DNA of 16,016 nt. It comes from Govanella sp037189785. GTDB taxonomy: Bacteria > Pseudomonadota > Alphaproteobacteria > Sphingomonadales > Govanellaceae. The translations under genes and the position numbers were made by a program. Within the stretch, counting starts at the first letter, position 1. Each line of letters starts with the position of its first letter. Below the pieces are notes generated by a model, which was not told where the DNA came from, ran no database searches, and worked only from the letters and a program-made list of their open reading frames with translations. The stretch lies in the NCBI GenBank assembly GCA_037189785.1, contig JBBCIP010000436.1, positions 1 to 16,016 of the forward strand. Direction: 5' to 3'. Shown here one piece after another: positions 13,051 to 16,016 of the stretch.

Positions 13051-15090
13051 TTAACGCGATACAGTGATAATAAGATTGCCGACTTGATCGACAGTGACGA
13101 GCTGATGAGGGTGAACAATCGTGGTCGAGCTCATTTCCTCAATAATGACCGGCCCCTGGAGAATAGTACCAGATGCCAGCCGGTCGCGATTATAGACTTT
13201 TGTATCGACCCAGCCAATGTCAGCCCCGAAGTAAACGGACCGCTCACCTTTGAAAAGATTTCCGTCATCGTTGTAACTATAACGCTGATCACTTTTCTTA
13301 ATACGCCCCACAGCTTGAACACGGCAATTGACGATTTCCGTATCGCGACCAGCCACATCATAGCCGTATTCTTGGAAGTGTTTTGCATAGAAAGCTTGAA
13401 TAAAACTCTTCAGACCACTTTCCACAATCTTGTCGAGCGGCACTGACACTTCATAGTTTTGACCATCATAGCGCGCATCGATGGAGATGCGCAGATCACG
13501 ATCAGCCTGCCCGACGCCTTCACGGTCCAGCCAATCGATGGCTTGGTCCTGCATGTCCTTCAAGGTTTTGCAGGTCCGTAGCCATGCCGCATCACTCGCG
13601 ATCGACAGCTCACTCCGGACAAAGTCCATGGTGATGTCGGACAACAAAATACCCCGCGCGCACAGCGTCCCCGGCTCCAGTGGTACAATGATCGTATCGA
13701 TGCCACTTTCACTGGCCAAATCTGTAGCATGCAACGGCCCCGCACCGCCAAAGGCGATCAAGGCGAAATCACGGACATCATAGCCTTTTTCTGTCGATAC
13801 CGATTGAATGGCCCGGTTCATATTGGCGCTGGCGATACGCAGAATGCCATGCGCCGCTTCTTCAACAGAGATACCAAGCGGATCGGCAATTTTGCTTTTG
13901 ATCGCAGCTTTAGCAGCGGCAGCATCAATCGGCAAACGACCGTTCAACAATGCGGTCTGATCCAGGCGCCCGAGCACAATGTTCGCATCCGTAATGGTTG
14001 GCTGTTGACCACCCCGCGCGTAAGCCACAGGGCCTGGATCAGCGCCGGCACTGCGCGGGCCAACCTTCAAACCGCCAGCGTCATCGATTTCAGCAATACT
14101 GCCGCCGCCCGCACCGATCACATGGATATCAATCATCGGTGTTTTCACCGGATAGTCCGCAACAAGACGATCCGACGCAAACAACGGTTTACCACCGACG
14201 ATAACGGAAACATCCGTCGACGTTCCGCCAACATCAAAGGTAACAAGATTCTCAAACCCGGCAACGCGACCGATTTCAGCAGCGCCGATAACGCCCGCCG
14301 CGGGCCCCGATACGCAGGTCCGGACCGGCACTTCGCGAACGGTCGGCACCGACATCAATCCACCATTGGAATGCACTGTATCGACTTCGGCGTTGATGCC
14401 AAGACCGCGCACGCGGGTCAGCAAACGCTCCAAATACGTGCCCATGCGGGGCCCCATATAGGCATTCAGAACCGATGTCGACATCCGTTCAAATTCGCGG
14501 AATTCCGGCAGCACATCAGACGAAATGCAAATATAAGCATCCGGAATGATCGCACTGACAATTTCCCGAGCCCGCCGTTCGTGGGCCGCATTGCGGTAGC
14601 TGTGTAAGAAGCAAATGACAACGGCTTTCACGCCGGCCGCAGCCAGCAGTTGCGCGGCTTTTTCAACTTCTTGTTCATTGAGCGGAATGATCACGGAACC
14701 ATCCGCCAACATCCGTTCATTGACTTCGATGCGCAATTCACGCGGCACCAGCGGGACAGGGCGGCGAACCGAGTAATTATAAAGATGCGGCCGGGTCTGA
14801 CGACCGATTTCAAGCACATCACGAAACCCCTTGGTCGTGATAAGCCCGGTTACGGCCCCCTTTCTTTCAATGACCATATTGGTGGCAACAGTCGTGCCGT
14901 GTCCCAGATGCGATATATGCGCGGGATCCAAGGACAACATCTCGATAAGCTGTGCCAAACCGGTTTCAATGGCTTCTGATGGATCCCACGGCGTAGACGG
15001 AACCTTAAAATAGCTGACATCACCGGTTTCATCATTCAGCAACGTAAAATCGGTGAAGGTTCCGCCAACATCAAAACCAATTCGGTACAT
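13051..15090 (-). CDS. hyuA: Hydantoinase A/5-oxoprolinase-family ATPase subunit
   Basis: At 679 residues this has the usual HyuA length. It belongs to the ASKHA (actin/hexokinase-like) ATPase fold. The N-terminal phosphate motif 'GFDVGGTFTDF' is at 5-15. 'GHGTTVATNMVIERKG' is near 63-78. 'EFREFERMSTSVLNAY' is near 197-211. 'SGPAAGV' is at 261-267. The second ATP motif 'FDVGGTSTDVSV' is near 285-296, and 'GAGGGSIA' with 'GPRSAGADPGP' follows near 327-354. These subunits phosphorylate the amide or enol oxygen of the substrate so that the partner can hydrolyse or carboxylate it. No extra carboxylase gamma subunit or biotin gene is nearby. CGGAG about 8 bases before ATG 15090 supports the start. 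It is the first gene of the minus-strand unit hyuA-hyuB-sulfurtransferase. Confidence 0.94.
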   Translation of the reverse strand: MYRIGFDVGGTFTDFTLLNDETGDVSYFKVPSTPWDPSEAIETGLAQLIEMLSLDPAHISHLGHGTTVATNMVIERKGAVTGLITTKGFRDVLEIGRQTRPHLYNYSVRRPVPLVPRELRIEVNERMLADGSVIIPLNEQEVEKAAQLLAAAGVKAVVICFLHSYRNAAHERRAREIVSAIIPDAYICISSDVLPEFREFERMSTSVLNAYMGPRMGTYLERLLTRVRGLGINAEVDTVHSNGGLMSVPTVREVPVRTCVSGPAAGVIGAAEIGRVAGFENLVTFDVGGTSTDVSVIVGGKPLFASDRLVADYPVKTPMIDIHVIGAGGGSIAEIDDAGGLKVGPRSAGADPGPVAYARGGQQPTITDANIVLGRLDQTALLNGRLPIDAAAAKAAIKSKIADPLGISVEEAAHGILRIASANMNRAIQSVSTEKGYDVRDFALIAFGGAGPLHATDLASESGIDTIIVPLEPGTLCARGILLSDITMDFVRSELSIASDAAWLRTCKTLKDMQDQAIDWLDREGVGQADRDLRISIDARYDGQNYEVSVPLDKIVESGLKSFIQAFYAKHFQEYGYDVAGRDTEIVNCRVQAVGRIKKSDQRYSYNDDGNLFKGERSVYFGADIGWVDTKVYNRDRLASGTILQGPVIIEEMSSTTIVHPHQLVTVDQVGNLIITVSR

Positions 15091-15557
15091 TCGGACACTC
15101 CGTGTTTCTACTACTCAAGATCCAGAAAGCCCTCCGTGAAAAATTTTCTCCTAGAAATTTTTCTGGCGTTTCCTGTTGTCTCTTTTGTGAGCCCGAAAGA
15201 AAATGATGTCCAACTTGAAATACTGATCCGATGTCATAGAAATTTCTGATACAGGCTATATATATGCAACACGAAAGCTACCGAATCGCCACGCCTAAAA
15301 ATAATTTTTCATAATAAATACAGTGATATAGTACAATAAATGCCCAAATAATTACGGTCGCAGGATCAGCGTTATCAGATACCTACGGAATTGCGCCCTC
15401 ACCCATTCCCGGTTGAAAAATACCTTTTCTGTATTATTGTGCCCCTCCCCCCATAAGCGACCACCAAAGGAATCAGCCGCGATCGATAGGGGCGAGTAGC
15501 ACGATCAGGGTCAAAGCGACATCGATTGAATTGCCTGAGCGCACGGCCCCTTGTTCA
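15091..15557. other. Non-coding spacer upstream of hyuA, AT-rich with inverted repeats
   Basis: These 467 bases hold no convincing gene. The part from 15230 to 15350 is strongly A/T-rich and is the likely promoter region for hyuA on the minus strand. One loose match read on that strand is TTGTAC, 17 bases, then TATGAA, near 15310-15340. A weak hairpin, AATAC/GTATT followed by Ts, at about 15417-15436 could end the upstream gene. A 9-bp perfect inverted repeat is listed separately at 15138-15163. The frame of the gene fragment ends at 15558, although a second minus-strand frame stays open to 15473. Confidence 0.45.
15122..15166 (-). promoter_or_regulatory. Inverted repeats in the hyuA leader, possibly alternative stems
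   Basis: 15138-15146 (GAAAAATTT) and 15155-15163 (AAATTTTTC) are perfect 9-bp complements around an 8-base loop. In addition, 15122-15128 (CCAGAAA) can pair with 15160-15166 (TTTCTGG). The second pairing shares four bases with the first, so the two stems compete. They lie about 30-75 bases upstream of the hyuA start and would be in its mRNA leader if transcription starts further upstream. Regulation by switching is a guess; an A/T-rich operator is equally possible. Confidence 0.3.
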
Positions 15558-16016
15558 TCAGTAAATCGCGTTGGATGAAAGGCACGATAGTGAATCGGTC
15601 GTCCAATCAATTTCATACGTCGCCGGTACGCTATTTTTATCGCGTCCGGAAGATTTCCGGCTGGATGGATCATACGTGATCCAGGCCATACTATTGTCAA
15701 AACTGGCGATGCGCTTATTGTCCCAATCTACAGTGCGGGCATCGATTTCCTGTCGTTCAACACGAAGACCACGAACCATTCGGATCGCTCCATCCCGGAT
15801 TTCAAAAGCACGATAATAATTTTTGCCGAAAATATGTGTATCAAATTCAGAATTGGTCGACCAATGTGCGACATCCGTCGTGGTCGGCAAGCGAACCGTC
15901 GTCACACGGCAATCAAATTCAGGAGCATTGTAATAAGGTAAATCTTGATTATGATCGTCTGATCGCCCGCGTCTTTCTGGTGGATTAAAACCACCACCAG
16001 GCAGCGAATATGTCAG
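15558..16016 (-). CDS. Unrecognised protein, C-terminal part (5' end outside window)
   Basis: On the minus strand one frame is open from the window edge to a TGA at 15558, giving about 152 residues with no start inside that is needed. It reads as genuine protein: 'GGGFNPPERRGRSDDHNQ', 'LPYYNAPEFDCRVTTVRLP', 'HIFGKNYYRAFEIRDGAIR', 'VDWDNKRIASFDNSMAWITYD' and a Ser/Leu-rich tail 'IDWTTDSLSCLSSNAIY'. It is rich in aromatic and charged residues with no membrane segment. I do not recognise the family. An internal GTG at 15905 could be a start but the frame continues upstream without a stop, so a truncated longer gene is likelier. The overlapping minus-strand frame 15473-15700 could continue it if a frameshift exists. 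It is upstream of hyuA on the same strand but 467 bases away. Confidence 0.55.
   Translation of the reverse strand: MTYSLPGGGFNPPERRGRSDDHNQDLPYYNAPEFDCRVTTVRLPTTTDVAHWSTNSEFDTHIFGKNYYRAFEIRDGAIRMVRGLRVERQEIDARTVDWDNKRIASFDNSMAWITYDPSSRKSSGRDKNSVPATYEIDWTTDSLSCLSSNAIY

Noticed and set aside
13035..13118. A 28-residue N-terminal extension of hyuB overlapping hyuA
   Set aside because: The added residues are not typical of the family, and ATG 13034 has its own ribosome binding site.
13729..14607. A 292-codon plus-strand open frame opposite hyuA
   Set aside because: It mirrors the codon pattern of the conserved hyuA core and shows no recognisable protein motif.
15473..15700. The minus-strand frame 15473-15700 as an independent gene
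   Set aside because: Most of it overlaps the better-looking frame ending at 15558, and it has no ribosome binding site; kept only as a possible frameshift continuation.
1..16016. Mobile elements, CRISPR arrays, defence genes or prophage
   Set aside because: No transposase, integrase, evenly spaced repeats, tRNA-type attachment site or phage gene could be seen on either strand.

Overview
The window looks like a catabolic and uptake region of a Gram-negative alphaproteobacterium. It holds two TonB-dependent outer-membrane receptors of the 'VTARKR...QDVPISV' type, a Spinster-type MFS transporter and several small-molecule enzymes. By eye the base composition is near half G+C, lower than most sphingomonads, so a mid-GC alphaproteobacterial lineage is my guess. 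No rRNA, tRNA, CRISPR array, insertion sequence or integrase is visible. Every coding call rests on reading the protein sequences, not on a database search.

Layout. (1) 1-3760, plus strand: the tail of a TonB-dependent receptor, a thiamine-diphosphate (acetolactate-synthase-like) enzyme, a single-component-type Rieske oxygenase and a RidA/YjgF-fold protein, closely spaced and ended by a clear hairpin terminator. (2) 3903-4402: a small exported protein with two cysteines, then a hairpin that may also serve the opposite strand. (3) 9332-4403, minus strand: a LysR regulator, then a TonB-dependent receptor and a Spinster MFS transporter that probably form an uptake unit. A possible two-helix mini-ORF overlaps the transporter's 3' end. 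(4) 9572-10317, plus strand: an RraA-fold protein divergent from the LysR gene, with an ATC-N9-GAT type palindrome between them, ended by a very strong bidirectional terminator. (5) 15090-10365, minus strand: hyuA, hyuB and a 3-mercaptopyruvate-sulfurtransferase-like gene, probably one operon reading into that terminator. (6) 15558-16016, minus strand: the 3' part of an unrecognised gene that runs off the window.

How it may work together (inference). The receptors would import a scarce compound across the outer membrane and the MFS protein would move it or a product across the inner membrane. The Rieske oxygenase, ThDP enzyme, HyuAB (ATP-dependent amide-ring opening or carboxylation) and RraA-fold protein would act on it, with the LysR protein as candidate regulator. 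The substrate cannot be read from the sequence. The Rid and RraA proteins both lack arginines expected at their families' active sites, and the RraA-fold protein also lacks the usual glutamate, so both may have roles other than the textbook ones.
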